A DNA stretch of 64,000 nucleotides from Mycobacterium noviomagense (GCF_010731635.1 NZ_AP022583.1:4464001-4528000); one strand, 5' to 3'. Positions 1-9,659 are shown, counted from the stretch's first letter. Numbers and translations are program-made. Notes: generated from the letters alone by a model not told the origin.

Positions 1-152
1 AGCACCGCGGCGTGGTTGCCGATCAGGTACTGCCAGTGGCTGGGGCAGTTGCGACTGCTTCGGCACTCGGCGCAGCCGGCGCCGTGGTCGCAGTTCGGGC
101 ACGCCAACCAGGCCCGTCGACTTCTGTCGGCCTGCGGGTCAATCGGCAGCAC
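1..152 (-). CDS. Cys-rich zinc-ribbon-like protein, 3' part off the left edge
   Basis: This is a reading frame on the minus strand that is still open at base 1, so only about 50 N-terminal residues are visible. The segment contains CPNCDHGAGCAEC, a second Cys soon after (RNCPSHWQYLI), and a conserved-looking HWQYLI stretch. The spacing C-x2-C-x5-C-x2-C-x5-C is typical of a small structural zinc or iron site. I recall similar short mycobacterial proteins with Cys-pair plus HWQYL motifs, but no function is known to me. The start is uncertain: a GTG at 152 overlaps the last codons of the upstream gene (stop at 139), and an in-frame ATG lies further inside that gene. The overlap implies one operon with the DUF6400-like gene, so the iron box upstream of that gene would control both. 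Confidence 0.55.
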   Translation of the reverse strand, partial: MLPIDPQADRSRRAWLACPNCDHGAGCAECRSSRNCPSHWQYLIGNHAAV

Positions 153-381
153 GGTCGACCGCCCGCTCCGGCAGCACCCCGGCCCGGACCAGCTCGTCAT
201 AGTGGCGCTGCTGCTCGGCGTCGAGGTTGCAGTAGAGCATCGCGTAGGCCTTTTCCTCATCGACCAGCGCGCGGACCGGATCCCAGTCGTCGCCGATCGC
301 GTCGAGCACCGCGGTGCGCCGCCTGACCTCGTCCAATGTGAGGTCGTAGGCGAACTCGAAATCAGTTGGGTCAGTCGGCAT
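139..381 (-). CDS. Small acidic hypothetical protein, DUF6400-like
   Basis: The gene encodes an 80-residue acidic protein starting MPTDPTDFEFAYDLTLDEV and ending near LVRAGVLPERAVDRAAD. The pattern LDEVRRRTAVLDAIGDDWDP followed by a segment about LDAEQQRHYDELV resembles the short actinobacterial DUF6400 family as I remember it; no function is established. A longer frame reaches a TTG at 447, but that would place a good IdeR-like box (411-429) inside the coding region. The ATG at 381 has a GGAGCAGG-type ribosome site just upstream, so I chose it. It overlaps the start of the Cys-rich gene downstream. The likely regulation is iron-dependent repression through the box. Confidence 0.6.
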   Translation of the reverse strand: MPTDPTDFEFAYDLTLDEVRRRTAVLDAIGDDWDPVRALVDEEKAYAMLYCNLDAEQQRHYDELVRAGVLPERAVDRAAD

Positions 382-410
382 GAGCCTGCTCCCAGCTTGT
401 CGGTACAGCG

Positions 411-429
411 AGAGGTAAGGCTCTCCTAA
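411..429 (-). promoter_or_regulatory. Candidate IdeR iron box
   Basis: Read on the plus strand the 19-mer is agaggtaaggctctcctaa. It matches the known IdeR consensus TTAGGTTAGSCTAACCTAA at 14 of 19 positions, including AGGT, AG[GC]CT and CCTAA. It lies 30 bp upstream of the chosen ATG of the DUF6400-like gene, the usual place for IdeR repression. IdeR binding is inferred only from the match. Confidence 0.5.
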
Positions 430-577
430 AATAGATGGGCTATGCAATGATGCAGCTCACACGTCGGCGTTGATTTGCGTCACATCGGGGCGGCACCGCG
501 GGACCGCACGCCCCAGCGGTCAGCGCCGGAAGCGCCGGTCAGTAGCATCAGGACGGTTTGACGCCTTGCGAGGTGCG

Positions 578-606
578 TTGCATCGCGTAGGCCGTCAAAC
601 TATAGT
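578..606 (+). promoter_or_regulatory. SigA-type promoter of the glycosyltransferase operon
   Basis: TTGCAT (578-583), a 17-bp spacer and TATAGT (601-606) form a strong housekeeping-type promoter. Transcription would start about 612-614, inside the operator that follows, giving a leader of about 70 nt before the ATG at 683. Confidence 0.65.
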
Positions 607-620
607 CCAGACACGTGTCC
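605..620 (+). promoter_or_regulatory. TetR operator copy 1
   Basis: The 16-mer GTCCAGACACGTGTCC contains the perfect palindrome GACACGTGTC (610-619). It overlaps the -10 hexamer and the predicted transcription start, so a bound protein would block initiation. The same 16 bases occur at 4473-4488 before the tetR gene, with the same offset from that promoter's -10. This pairing is the main evidence that it is the cognate operator. Confidence 0.65.
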
Positions 621-682
621 AGACAGCTCGCTGACGTCTCGATCAGTTGACGGAAGCGGGCAACCGCCACAACAGAACGGGC

Positions 683-1960
683 ATGAGCATGCGGATCGCT
701 TTGCTGTCCTACCGCAGCAAGACACACTGTGGCGGACAGGGCGTATACGTCCGCTATCTCAGCCGCGGCCTCGTCGAACTCGGCCACCACGTCGAGGTGT
801 TCTCCGGTCAGCCCTACCCTGAGGTGCTCGATCCGCGGGTGGTGCTTCGGCAGGTGCCCAGCCTGGACATGTACCGCGAACCCGATCCGTTCCGCATTCC
901 GCATCCCCGCGAGATCCGCGACCGAATCGATCTGCTGGAGTTGGCGACCGTTTGGACGGCTGGTTTTCCGGAGCCGCGCACCTTCAGCCTGCGCGCCGCG
1001 CGACTGCTCGCCGAGCGGCGACACGACTTCGACGTCGTCCACGACAACCAGAGCTTGGGCTTTGGGCTGCTCGACATTTCGGCCATGGGCTTGCCGGTGG
1101 TGGCGACCGTGCACCATCCGATCACCCGTGACCGGCTGCTGGACCTTGCCGCCGCCCGGTGGTGGCGTAAACCGTTGGTGCACCGCTGGTATGGCTTCTT
1201 GAAAATGCAGCAGCAGGTGGCGCGCAGCATCCCGGATCTGCTCACCGTGTCGTCGTCGTCGGCCGCCGACATCACCACGGACTTCGGCGTACATCCCGAC
1301 CAGCTCTGCGTCGTGCCGCTGGGCGTAGACACCGACGTATTCGCCCCCGCTGCCCAGCGTCGCGTTCCCGGCCGCATCATCGCGGTCGCCAGCGCCGACA
1401 CCCCGCTCAAGGGGGTCGGGCATCTGTTACACGCAGTGGCCAAGCTGCGGGCCGAACACGACCTGGAGGTTCAACTCGTCGCCAAGTTGGAGCCCAACGG
1501 GCCCACCGAGAAGCTGATCGCCGAGCTGGGCATCTCCGATATCGTGCACACGTCCAGCGGGCTCTCCGACGCTGAGCTGGCCCGGTTGCTGGCATCGGCC
1601 GAAATAGCTTGCATTCCTTCGCTTTACGAAGGCTTCTCGCTTCCCGCCGTGGAAGCGATGGCGAGTGGCACACCGATCGTGGCCAGCCGCGCCGGGGCGT
1701 TGCCGGAGGTGCTCGGCGCCGACGGGCATTGCGCCCGGCTCGTACGGCCGGGCGACACCGGCGACCTGATACGGGTGCTGGGCGCTCTGCTGGCCTCGCC
1801 CGAGGAGCGGAAGCGACTGGGCGCGGCCGGTCGCCAGCGGGCGCTCGAGGTGTACAGCTGGGAGTCAGTGGCAGCGCAGACCGTTCACGTCTATGAGCGC
1901 GCGATCGCCAGAAACTCCCAGCGCCACAGTGCTGTCGACGCGGTGGGCGAACCGTGCTGA
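683..1960 (+). CDS. GT4-family glycosyltransferase
   Basis: The product is a retaining GT-B glycosyltransferase of family GT4, about 425 residues, normal length for the family. The N-terminal acceptor domain carries SKTHCGGQGVYVRYLSRGL, typical of nucleotide-sugar GT4 enzymes, and DVVHDNQS. The C-terminal donor domain shows the EX7E motif in YEGFSLPAVEAMASGTPIV. No membrane segment or signal is seen, so it should be cytosolic. I chose ATG 683 (MSMRIALLSY); a second ATG at 689 and a TTG at 647 are alternatives. It is the first gene of an operon: its stop overlaps the GTG start of the next methyltransferase. Donor sugar and acceptor cannot be read from the sequence. Control by the divergently placed TetR is inferred from the shared operator. 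Confidence 0.85.
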   Translation: MSMRIALLSYRSKTHCGGQGVYVRYLSRGLVELGHHVEVFSGQPYPEVLDPRVVLRQVPSLDMYREPDPFRIPHPREIRDRIDLLELATVWTAGFPEPRTFSLRAARLLAERRHDFDVVHDNQSLGFGLLDISAMGLPVVATVHHPITRDRLLDLAAARWWRKPLVHRWYGFLKMQQQVARSIPDLLTVSSSSAADITTDFGVHPDQLCVVPLGVDTDVFAPAAQRRVPGRIIAVASADTPLKGVGHLLHAVAKLRAEHDLEVQLVAKLEPNGPTEKLIAELGISDIVHTSSGLSDAELARLLASAEIACIPSLYEGFSLPAVEAMASGTPIVASRAGALPEVLGADGHCARLVRPGDTGDLIRVLGALLASPEERKRLGAAGRQRALEVYSWESVAAQTVHVYERAIARNSQRHSAVDAVGEPC

Positions 1961-2671
1961 CGGTGGACTTCAACCGGCTCGGCATCGGTCCCGGAACAAA
2001 GGTCATCGACGTCGGTTGCGGCGCAGGCAGGCATAGCTTCGAGGCGTATCGACTGGGCGCCGACGTGATCGCCTTCGACCAGGACGGCGCCGAACTCGAC
2101 AATGTCAACACGGTTTTGCGCGCCATGACCGAGAATGGCGAGGCCCCGGCGTCCGCCAAGGCGGAGACCGTCGTCGGTGACGCCTTGGCATTGCCCTACC
2201 CTGACGGGACTTTCGACTGCGTCATCGCATCGGAGATCCTCGAACACGTGCCGGCCGACGACAACGCGATCAACGAATTGATACGCGTGCTCAAGGTGGG
2301 CGGCACTTTGGCGGTGACCGTGCCGCGGTGGTTGCCGGAACGAGTGTGCTGGTTCTTGTCCGACGAATACCACAACAACGAGGGCGGCCACGTACGGATC
2401 TATCGGGCTAGCAAGCTGCGCGCCAAGATCACCCGCAGCGGAATGGAATTCGTGGATGCGCACTATGCGCACGGCCTGCATACGCCGTTCTGGTGGATCA
2501 AATGCCTTGTGGGGGTGGCTCGACCGGATCACCCTGCGGTGTCCGCGTATCACAAGATGCTGGTGTGGGACATCACGCGGCAGCCCCGTATCACCAGGAT
2601 AGCCGAATCAGTGCTCAACCCGCTGGTGGGCAAGAGCATTGCGCTGTACTTCGAAAAACCGGTGCACGCCG

Positions 2672-2685
<14 letters not shown>
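1954..2685 (+). CDS. Class I SAM-dependent methyltransferase
   Basis: This 243-residue enzyme has the class I methyltransferase signature: motif I VIDVGCGAGRHSFEAYRLGA, an acidic residue ending strand 2 (VIAFDQDG), FDCVIASEILEHV as motif IV, and LKVGGTLAVTVPRW as post-motif. The GTG start at 1954 overlaps the end of the glycosyltransferase gene, so the two are translationally coupled. The substrate is probably the glycosylated intermediate of the cluster, but this is inferred only from context. The C-terminal third (HYAHGLHTPFWWIK, a Trp-rich stretch) may form the acceptor pocket or touch the membrane. Confidence 0.8.
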
Positions 2686-4421
<1,736 letters not shown>

Positions 4422-4445
4422 CTACTATCGGCGGCACGGTCTGTA

Positions 4446-4474
4446 TTGCTGCCCATATTACGGTGTAGTAGTGT
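4446..4474 (+). promoter_or_regulatory. Promoter of the tetR gene
   Basis: TTGCTG (4446-4451), a 17-bp spacer and TAGTGT (4469-4474) form a promoter with the same architecture as the one at 578-606. Transcription would start at about 4481-4483, at or next to the GTG start codon, so the message is probably leaderless. Confidence 0.55.
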
Positions 4475-4488
4475 CCAGACACGTGTCC
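4473..4488 (+). promoter_or_regulatory. TetR operator copy 2
   Basis: GTCCAGACACGTGTCC is identical over 16 of 16 bases to the site at 605-620. In both copies the operator's second base is the last base of the -10 hexamer. It spans the predicted transcription start and the GTG codon of tetR, so the regulator should repress itself. Confidence 0.65.
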
Positions 4489-5055
4489 GACCCGGTAGCT
4501 CGGGAGTCGACCAGGCGCCGACTGACCGCCAAGCAAGCCGACACCGTTGAGCGGCTGGGCCGGGCAGCGATCGAGGTGCTAAGCCGGGAAGGCTTCTCCG
4601 GCTTGACAATTCGTCGGGTGGCTGCCGTGGCCGGAGTGGGCTCGGCCACCGCTTACACCTATTTCTCGTCCAAGGAGCACCTGGTTGCCGAGGTTTTCTG
4701 GCGGCGGTTGGCCGCGACGTCTGCTCCGCGCAGCGAGTCCCCGGAACCCGTTGCACGGGTGATTGCCGTATTGCGACACATCGCGCTGCTGGTCGCCGAC
4801 GAACCCGAGCTGGCGGGCGCGGTGACCAATGCGTTGCTGGGCAGCGATCCCGAGGTCAAGCAGCTGCGGCTGCGCATCGGTCGCGAAATTCACCAGCGCC
4901 TGGTGACCGCGCTGGGACCCGAGTGTCATGCCGACGTCGTCGAAACGCTGGAATTGATGTACGCGGGCGCACTGGTGCGCGCCGGCATGGGATACGCCTC
5001 CTACACACAGATCGCCGACCGGTTGGAGAAATCAGCCCGACTGGTATTGGAGTGA
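4483..5055 (+). CDS. TetR/AcrR-family repressor
   Basis: The 190-residue product has an N-terminal TetR helix-turn-helix (AIEVLSREGFSGLTIRRVA then VGSATAYTYFSSKEHLVAEV) and a helical ligand-binding domain. The reading frame is open further upstream, but the first plausible codon after the promoter is GTG 4483, which lies in the operator and about where transcription should begin. Repression of its own gene and of the glycosyltransferase operon is inferred from the two identical operators. The ligand is unknown and may be the lipid or terpenoid that the cluster makes or modifies. Confidence 0.82.
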   Translation: MSDPVARESTRRRLTAKQADTVERLGRAAIEVLSREGFSGLTIRRVAAVAGVGSATAYTYFSSKEHLVAEVFWRRLAATSAPRSESPEPVARVIAVLRHIALLVADEPELAGAVTNALLGSDPEVKQLRLRIGREIHQRLVTALGPECHADVVETLELMYAGALVRAGMGYASYTQIADRLEKSARLVLE

Positions 5056-5092
5056 AGCCGTCTAACAGCGTGCTAGCTGGCATGATGCACGG

Positions 5093-5608
5093 GTGGACGT
5101 CGACCATCCCGAGCGTGACCAAGGCTGGGATTACGCCGCGCGCAAGGAGACCGAAACCGAACGACTAGACCGCAATTGGAACAGCCTCCTGCAGGAGCTG
5201 CGGGTCGTGCAGACCGGCGTCCAGTTGCTCACCGGCTTTCTTCTGACATTGCCGTTCCAGCAGCCGTTCCACGCGCTGAGCTGGGCCGTGCGAGCGGTGT
5301 ATCTCGCGACGGTGGTCTGCTCGGTAGCCGCGACCGTGCTGCTGGTCGCCCCGGTCGCGATGCACCGATTGCTGTTTCGCCGGCATCGGTTGAAATCACT
5401 GGTGTCGACCGCACACCGATTCGCCTACACCGGTTTGCTGCTGTTGGGTTGCGCGCTGACCGGCGTGACGGTGGTGATCTTCGATGCGGTCGCAGGCCAT
5501 GTCGCTGCCATCGTTGCCGGGGCTTGCGCGCTGATCGCACTGGGCAGTTTGTGGGTGGTGCTTCCGCTGTGGATGCGCACCGGCAGCGACAACGTGCAGG
5601 TCTACTGA
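5093..5608 (+). CDS. Four-helix membrane protein, DUF6328-like
   Basis: A 171-residue protein with a charged cytoplasmic N-terminus (DYAARKETETERLDRNWNSL), then about four transmembrane segments: VQLLTGFLLTLPFQ, VYLATVVCSVAATVLLVAP, FAYTGLLLLGCALTGVTVV and the helix around AIVAGACALIALGSLWVVL. This arrangement resembles the actinobacterial DUF6328 family. No function is known. It starts with GTG at 5093, 37 bp after tetR, and may be co-transcribed with it. Confidence 0.65.
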   Translation: MDVDHPERDQGWDYAARKETETERLDRNWNSLLQELRVVQTGVQLLTGFLLTLPFQQPFHALSWAVRAVYLATVVCSVAATVLLVAPVAMHRLLFRRHRLKSLVSTAHRFAYTGLLLLGCALTGVTVVIFDAVAGHVAAIVAGACALIALGSLWVVLPLWMRTGSDNVQVY

Positions 5609-5659
5609 GGCGATACACCCGGCGGTTTGCATGCGGCCCGGCGAGGGAACACAGCGGCC

Positions 5660-6634
5660 ATGTTGATCCGCAGAATTGCTCGACCGCTGTTGTCAGCGGT
5701 CTTCATCGGCCAAGGTGTAGAGACGTTGCGAAACCCGAGCGCAGCCGCGGATGCCGCGCGACCCGCAGCGGCGGGTTTGCGCAAGCTACCGGATCCAGTG
5801 GGCACCAGAGTGCCGTCCGACGACGAGACGTTCGCCCGGGTGAATGCGGCCGTCCAGGTCGGCGGCGGCGTGCTGCTGGCGACCGGCAAGCTGCCCCGCG
5901 TTGCCTCGGCTGTCCTGGCCTGCACGGTCATTCCGGGCAGCCTTGGGGCACATATGTTTTGGAGCGAGCCAGATCCGCAGCGCAAAGCCGAGAAGCGGCG
6001 CGACTTCCTGACCGACCTGAGCCTGCTCGGTGGCCTGATCATCGCATCAGCCGATACGGCCGGAAAGCCGTCCTTGGGATGGCGGGGCCGGCAGGCGGCG
6101 GGCCGGATTTCTGAGGCGGTGAGCGGGGCATTGCCGATCGCGAGCTCCAACGGACCGTTGCTGGACACCGATGTTCTGGGCGAAAAAATCGGCCACGGTC
6201 TTCAGGTGAGCGCCGAGCGCGGTCGCGAGCTGGCCAGCACGGCGGCAGAGAAGGGGGCACCGCTGCTGGAGGCCGCACGCAAACGCGGCGAGGAACTGGC
6301 CGAAAGCGAGCGGATTCGCGAACTCGCCGAGACCGCTCGCCACCGTGGGCGCAGGCTGGCGAAAACCGCTCGCCACCGCGGTAGCGAGTTTGCCGAAGTC
6401 GCTCGCGAGCGCGGCAGCGAACTCGCCGAAACCGCCCGTGAGCGGGGAGCCGAACTCGCCGAAACCGTTCGCCAGCGCGCACCCGAACTCGCCGAAACCG
6501 TTCGCCAGCGCGCACCTGAACTGGCCGAAACTGCCCGCGAGCGCGGCGGCGAATTCGCCGAAACCGCCCGGGAAAGAGGCGAGGAACTGGCCAGCACCGC
6601 ACGCAAACGAGCCAAGGCCGCTCGTAAGCGCTAA
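5660..6634 (+). CDS. DoxX-family membrane protein with 11-residue repeat tail
   Basis: The first ~150 residues look like a DoxX-type membrane protein (LLSAVFIGQGVETLRNP, VQVGGGVLLATGKLP, SAVLACTVIPGSLGAHMFW). The last ~130 residues are a highly charged tandem repeat of an 11-residue unit close to ELAETARERGA, about 12 copies, with two adjacent units both ELAETVRQRAP. Eleven-residue periodicity suits a long amphipathic or right-handed coiled helix that could lie on the membrane surface. ATG 5660 is chosen since the DoxX hydrophobic start follows it directly. The stop overlaps the convergent DUF2784 gene by 4 bp. DoxX proteins are linked to redox and membrane stress in mycobacteria, but the tail's role is unknown. 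Confidence 0.75.
   Translation: MLIRRIARPLLSAVFIGQGVETLRNPSAAADAARPAAAGLRKLPDPVGTRVPSDDETFARVNAAVQVGGGVLLATGKLPRVASAVLACTVIPGSLGAHMFWSEPDPQRKAEKRRDFLTDLSLLGGLIIASADTAGKPSLGWRGRQAAGRISEAVSGALPIASSNGPLLDTDVLGEKIGHGLQVSAERGRELASTAAEKGAPLLEAARKRGEELAESERIRELAETARHRGRRLAKTARHRGSEFAEVARERGSELAETARERGAELAETVRQRAPELAETVRQRAPELAETARERGGEFAETARERGEELASTARKRAKAARKR
6227..6618 (+). repeat. Degenerate 33-bp tandem repeat in the DoxX-family gene
   Basis: About twelve in-frame 33-bp units encode the hendecad tail. Units near 6455-6525 are almost identical in DNA, which indicates recent slippage or duplication. Confidence 0.8.
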
Positions 6635-7032
6635 CCAGACGCGCTAGCCGGGCCATCCTCGATCGGTGCACGCTGCATCGGTACCTGCCGACCAGACCAC
6701 GCGTACAACGCCCACGACACTACGACAAGGGCGAACGCCGCAAGCTGTACCGCGCCGGCCCAACTCGCCGGGTACAACACACCGGTCATGTAGCGGGCGA
6801 TGAACCCTTTCGATGGCAACGGCGGCATTCCGGCGCTATGCCGGGCCCAGCGTTCCAGCCCGGTCAGCGGACAGCCGACGTGGCCCACCACGCTGGCGGT
6901 TCCCCATAACACCGCCGCGATATGCAGCCACAGCGTGCGACGCCAGCGCAGCGCAAGGAACCCACCGACGACCACGTAGCAGATGAACGCACAGTGCATG
7001 ATCACCGTCAGCACTACCAGGAGCTGGTACAT
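6631..7032 (-). CDS. DUF2784 membrane protein
   Basis: The product has 133 residues and about four hydrophobic helices: MYQLLVVLTVIMHCAFICYV, LWLHIAAVLWGTASVVGH, a short one near GFIARYMTGVLYPASW, and AAFALVVVSWALYAW. The HVGCPLTGLERWAR loop with Cys-Pro-Leu-Thr-x-x-Glu is characteristic of DUF2784 proteins. I chose ATG 7032 because the first helix begins there. The function is unknown. The gene converges with the DoxX-family gene and overlaps its stop. Confidence 0.78.
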   Translation of the reverse strand: MYQLLVVLTVIMHCAFICYVVVGGFLALRWRRTLWLHIAAVLWGTASVVGHVGCPLTGLERWARHSAGMPPLPSKGFIARYMTGVLYPASWAGAVQLAAFALVVVSWALYAWSGRQVPMQRAPIEDGPASASG

Positions 7033-7089
7033 CGTTGCGCTGCCTCCCACGCGGGATACCTCGATGCTAGCCATCGCCCGAGATCGGCG

Positions 7090-7659
7090 TCATCCGCTGC
7101 GCCGCTGCGCAACCCCCGCCAGAAACGTCTCGACGATGGCGTCGACATCCTGATCGACGTCGACGACCACACCACGCTCGTCGGGCTCGAGCGGTTCGAG
7201 CGTGTCGAACTGAGACTGCAACAGTGTGGCGGGCATGAAATGCCCTGTGCGACCGGCCTGGCGATGACCGATTAGCTCAAAAGATCCGCTCAGGTGCAAG
7301 AATTCGATGTCGGCACAGTGCCGGCGCAGTTGGTCGCGGTACTTGCGCTTGAGCGCCGAACAGCTCATCACGCCGCCGTCGCGGTGAGCGGCCAGCCACT
7401 CCCCGACTGCTTCCAGCCAGGGGAAGCGGTCGTCGTCGTTCAGCGGTTCACCGGCCGCCATTTTGGCGATGTTGGCGTGCGGGTGAAAAGCATCGGCATC
7501 AGCGAACGGCACCCCGAGCCGTCGAGCCAGTGCGGCGCCCACTGTGGACTTGCCTGAGCCGGTTACGCCCATCACGACGATCGGCCTCGATGCGCCTGCC
7601 TTTCCCGGCGTTTTCTGGTCTCGACGCTTCGGTGAGGTCAGGTCGGGCTCGTGTGCCAT
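7090..7659 (-). CDS. gntK: Gluconokinase
   Basis: The enzyme phosphorylates D-gluconate to 6-phosphogluconate, feeding the pentose phosphate pathway. The P-loop GVTGSGKSTVGAALA is followed by FADADAFHPHANIAKMAAGEP and LNDDDRFPWL, the gluconate-binding signature of the GntK family, and by SCSALKRKYRDQLR. About 190 residues is slightly long because of a disordered N-terminus (TSPKRRDQKTPGKAG). ATG 7659 lies inside the 3' end of the upstream phosphotransferase gene (stop 7638), giving a 22-bp overlap and probable co-translation. Confidence 0.88.
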   Translation of the reverse strand: MAHEPDLTSPKRRDQKTPGKAGASRPIVVMGVTGSGKSTVGAALARRLGVPFADADAFHPHANIAKMAAGEPLNDDDRFPWLEAVGEWLAAHRDGGVMSCSALKRKYRDQLRRHCADIEFLHLSGSFELIGHRQAGRTGHFMPATLLQSQFDTLEPLEPDERGVVVDVDQDVDAIVETFLAGVAQRRSG

Positions 7660-9659
7660 GCGTTGCGGTTCCATTCGAGCCAGCCAACCCCGCTGCGGCC
7701 ATCGGCTGTGGTGACGGTGGCCCAGACGCGTGGAAACTGGCTCACTCGGCCATCGGCCGCCACCAGTCGTAAGGGGGCATGGCCGCGCACATCGGCGGAC
7801 ACCACGATATCACCGGGACAGACAGTCACGGTGGCGGCAGCCGGTAACCCGTTGGCGTCGAACGTCTCTCGACTGTCGACCGTCTGCAGCTCGGTAAGGG
7901 CACCGTCTTTTGGCTGAAGGTAGCCGACACTGAGTTTGGGAGCGCCCGGAATCCGGATGTCTACGCCGTGCAAATGGGTGCCGTCGTCCAAATGCACTGC
8001 GCTCCATTGCCAATCCATGCTCCACCAGTCGCGGACACCCCATGAGTGGTCACGCTGGCCGGGCACCGCGTCAAGGGTGTAGGTGGTTTCGTCTACGGTG
8101 ACGCGACCGGACACCATGCAGGGAATTTCGTAGCGCGTGGCCAGCCGGTACCGGTACGGCGTGCCGTCCGTTGCCCACGTCAACTCCATCGCCACGTCGA
8201 CCGGGCGGCCGGGTTCTCCGCGCAGCAGAGCGGCCGGGTCGGTGTAGGACTGACCCTGAGCTTGCACGACGACGCGGTAGGTCTGCAGCGGCTCGACAGC
8301 AGCGTGGCTGAATTCGATTGTGCCGGTTCGCAGATTCCACGGATCGTCCGGTAGTGCAACGTGGAAGTCGGAGACGGCGACGGTGGGGATGCCGGGGCCG
8401 CACAACAGTGCGTGCGCCCACGCGTTGCGCTGGTTGGGTATCAGCCCGATCCGCAACCAACCGCCGAAACCCTCGGCAGCGTCGGCGAAATCGGCGTACC
8501 AGCTTTCACTCCACAGCGGTTCGTCGGTCGCGGTGTGCGCCGACTCGTCGTCGTGCGCCGGCAGCAGCGGCGCCAGCGGCGCCGAGCTCAGGATCGCGAG
8601 CGCGTCAGTGTCCAGCACGTGCTCGCAATGCCGTTGCAGCATGGTCAGGAACAGCGTGTCGCCCCGCTCGGTGCGTTCCACCAGCATCGACGACACGATT
8701 GCCATCATCACGCCGAAAAAGCTTTGTCGGCGCACACCCTCGTATACCTCAGCCAATGTGAGCGGGGCGTTGCCGCCGAGCGCCTTGTGGTAGGCGCGCA
8801 GCAGCGCGTCATAGTGCTCGCGACGATCCGCGACCGGCAGCGCACAGCCGAGGAAGTACGCCAGGTCGGTCAGTGCCGGCCCCCAGGTGACCGTCTGCCA
8901 ATCCACCACCGTCAAGGCCCGATCGGAACCGGCCTCACCGAACAGCAAGTTGTCCAGTCGGTAGTCGCCGTGGACCAGGCCGTGGATGCGCTCGTCACCT
9001 GATTCGTCGGCAAGGTACGCGTCGAATCCGTCGACGAGGCGGTCGCACACCAGGCGGTGCTGCGCCGCTATCTGCTCACCGTAGCGGTCGAGGAAGCCGG
9101 CATAGAGCTGGCTGATCAGCGCCTGGTTGATGGGCGCCTCGCGGTTGAGCCACGACATGTCGGCAAGGCCGGTGTCGCCGAGCAGTTGGCCCTGCAGGTG
9201 GGCAAGTTCGGTGACGGCGAGCCGGGCTTGCTCCACTGTGGCGCCGCGGATTTCGTCGCCGACGACCGCGGGGCTGGCATCGCCGAGCAAAACATCGAAA
9301 GTTTTGGTCGAGGCGTCGAAGGCAGCGTGATAGCACGGCGCGACCGGCCCGCGCAGGCGCGGCGCAATGTCGCGGTAGAAGCGCGCTTCCCGCTCGTAGA
9401 GTCCCAGGCTCAGGCCGGTCTGGCGGCTCACCGGATCGGTCGCGGCGACCTTCAGCACTACCGCCTTCGGCCCGTGCGCGGCGTCGCCGGCATAGGTCAG
9501 CGCAATGCGGTAGCACTCGCTCATCTGACCCGTGCCGATGCGCTCGACGGTGAAATCGGTGACGGGTGCTTGCAGCACGCCCGTCAGCCAGTCGGCGGTG
9601 AGGTCGCTTGGTCTTTCGACCGGCTGGGCGGTTCGGGCGGCCGGGTTTTCACTGGGCAA
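7638..9659 (-). CDS. Phosphotransferase (APH-like) fused to DUF7064/7065-type domain
   Basis: This 673-residue protein has two parts. Residues ~1-370 are an APH/choline-kinase-like fold: GTGQMSECYRIALTY as the nucleotide loop, VVLKVAA as the Lys strand, HGDYRLDNLLFGE as the Brenner catalytic loop and VVDWQTVTWGPALTDLAYFL as the metal-binding DW motif. Residues ~385-673 form a beta-rich domain (WGVRDWWSMDWQWSAVHLDD, then HLHGVDIRIPG) like the tocopherol-cyclase/lipocalin-like DUF7064/7065 domains of actinobacteria. The pairing suggests phosphorylation of a small hydrophobic alcohol bound by the beta domain, but this is inference. The start is a TTG at 9659 that overlaps the lipT stop by 11 bp. 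Confidence 0.72.
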   Translation of the reverse strand: MPSENPAARTAQPVERPSDLTADWLTGVLQAPVTDFTVERIGTGQMSECYRIALTYAGDAAHGPKAVVLKVAATDPVSRQTGLSLGLYEREARFYRDIAPRLRGPVAPCYHAAFDASTKTFDVLLGDASPAVVGDEIRGATVEQARLAVTELAHLQGQLLGDTGLADMSWLNREAPINQALISQLYAGFLDRYGEQIAAQHRLVCDRLVDGFDAYLADESGDERIHGLVHGDYRLDNLLFGEAGSDRALTVVDWQTVTWGPALTDLAYFLGCALPVADRREHYDALLRAYHKALGGNAPLTLAEVYEGVRRQSFFGVMMAIVSSMLVERTERGDTLFLTMLQRHCEHVLDTDALAILSSAPLAPLLPAHDDESAHTATDEPLWSESWYADFADAAEGFGGWLRIGLIPNQRNAWAHALLCGPGIPTVAVSDFHVALPDDPWNLRTGTIEFSHAAVEPLQTYRVVVQAQGQSYTDPAALLRGEPGRPVDVAMELTWATDGTPYRYRLATRYEIPCMVSGRVTVDETTYTLDAVPGQRDHSWGVRDWWSMDWQWSAVHLDDGTHLHGVDIRIPGAPKLSVGYLQPKDGALTELQTVDSRETFDANGLPAAATVTVCPGDIVVSADVRGHAPLRLVAADGRVSQFPRVWATVTTADGRSGVGWLEWNRNAWHTSPT

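Noticed and set aside
16..429. Plus-strand frame of 137 residues at the left end
   Set aside because: It is antisense to the DUF6400-like gene and the Cys-rich gene and has no recognisable features.
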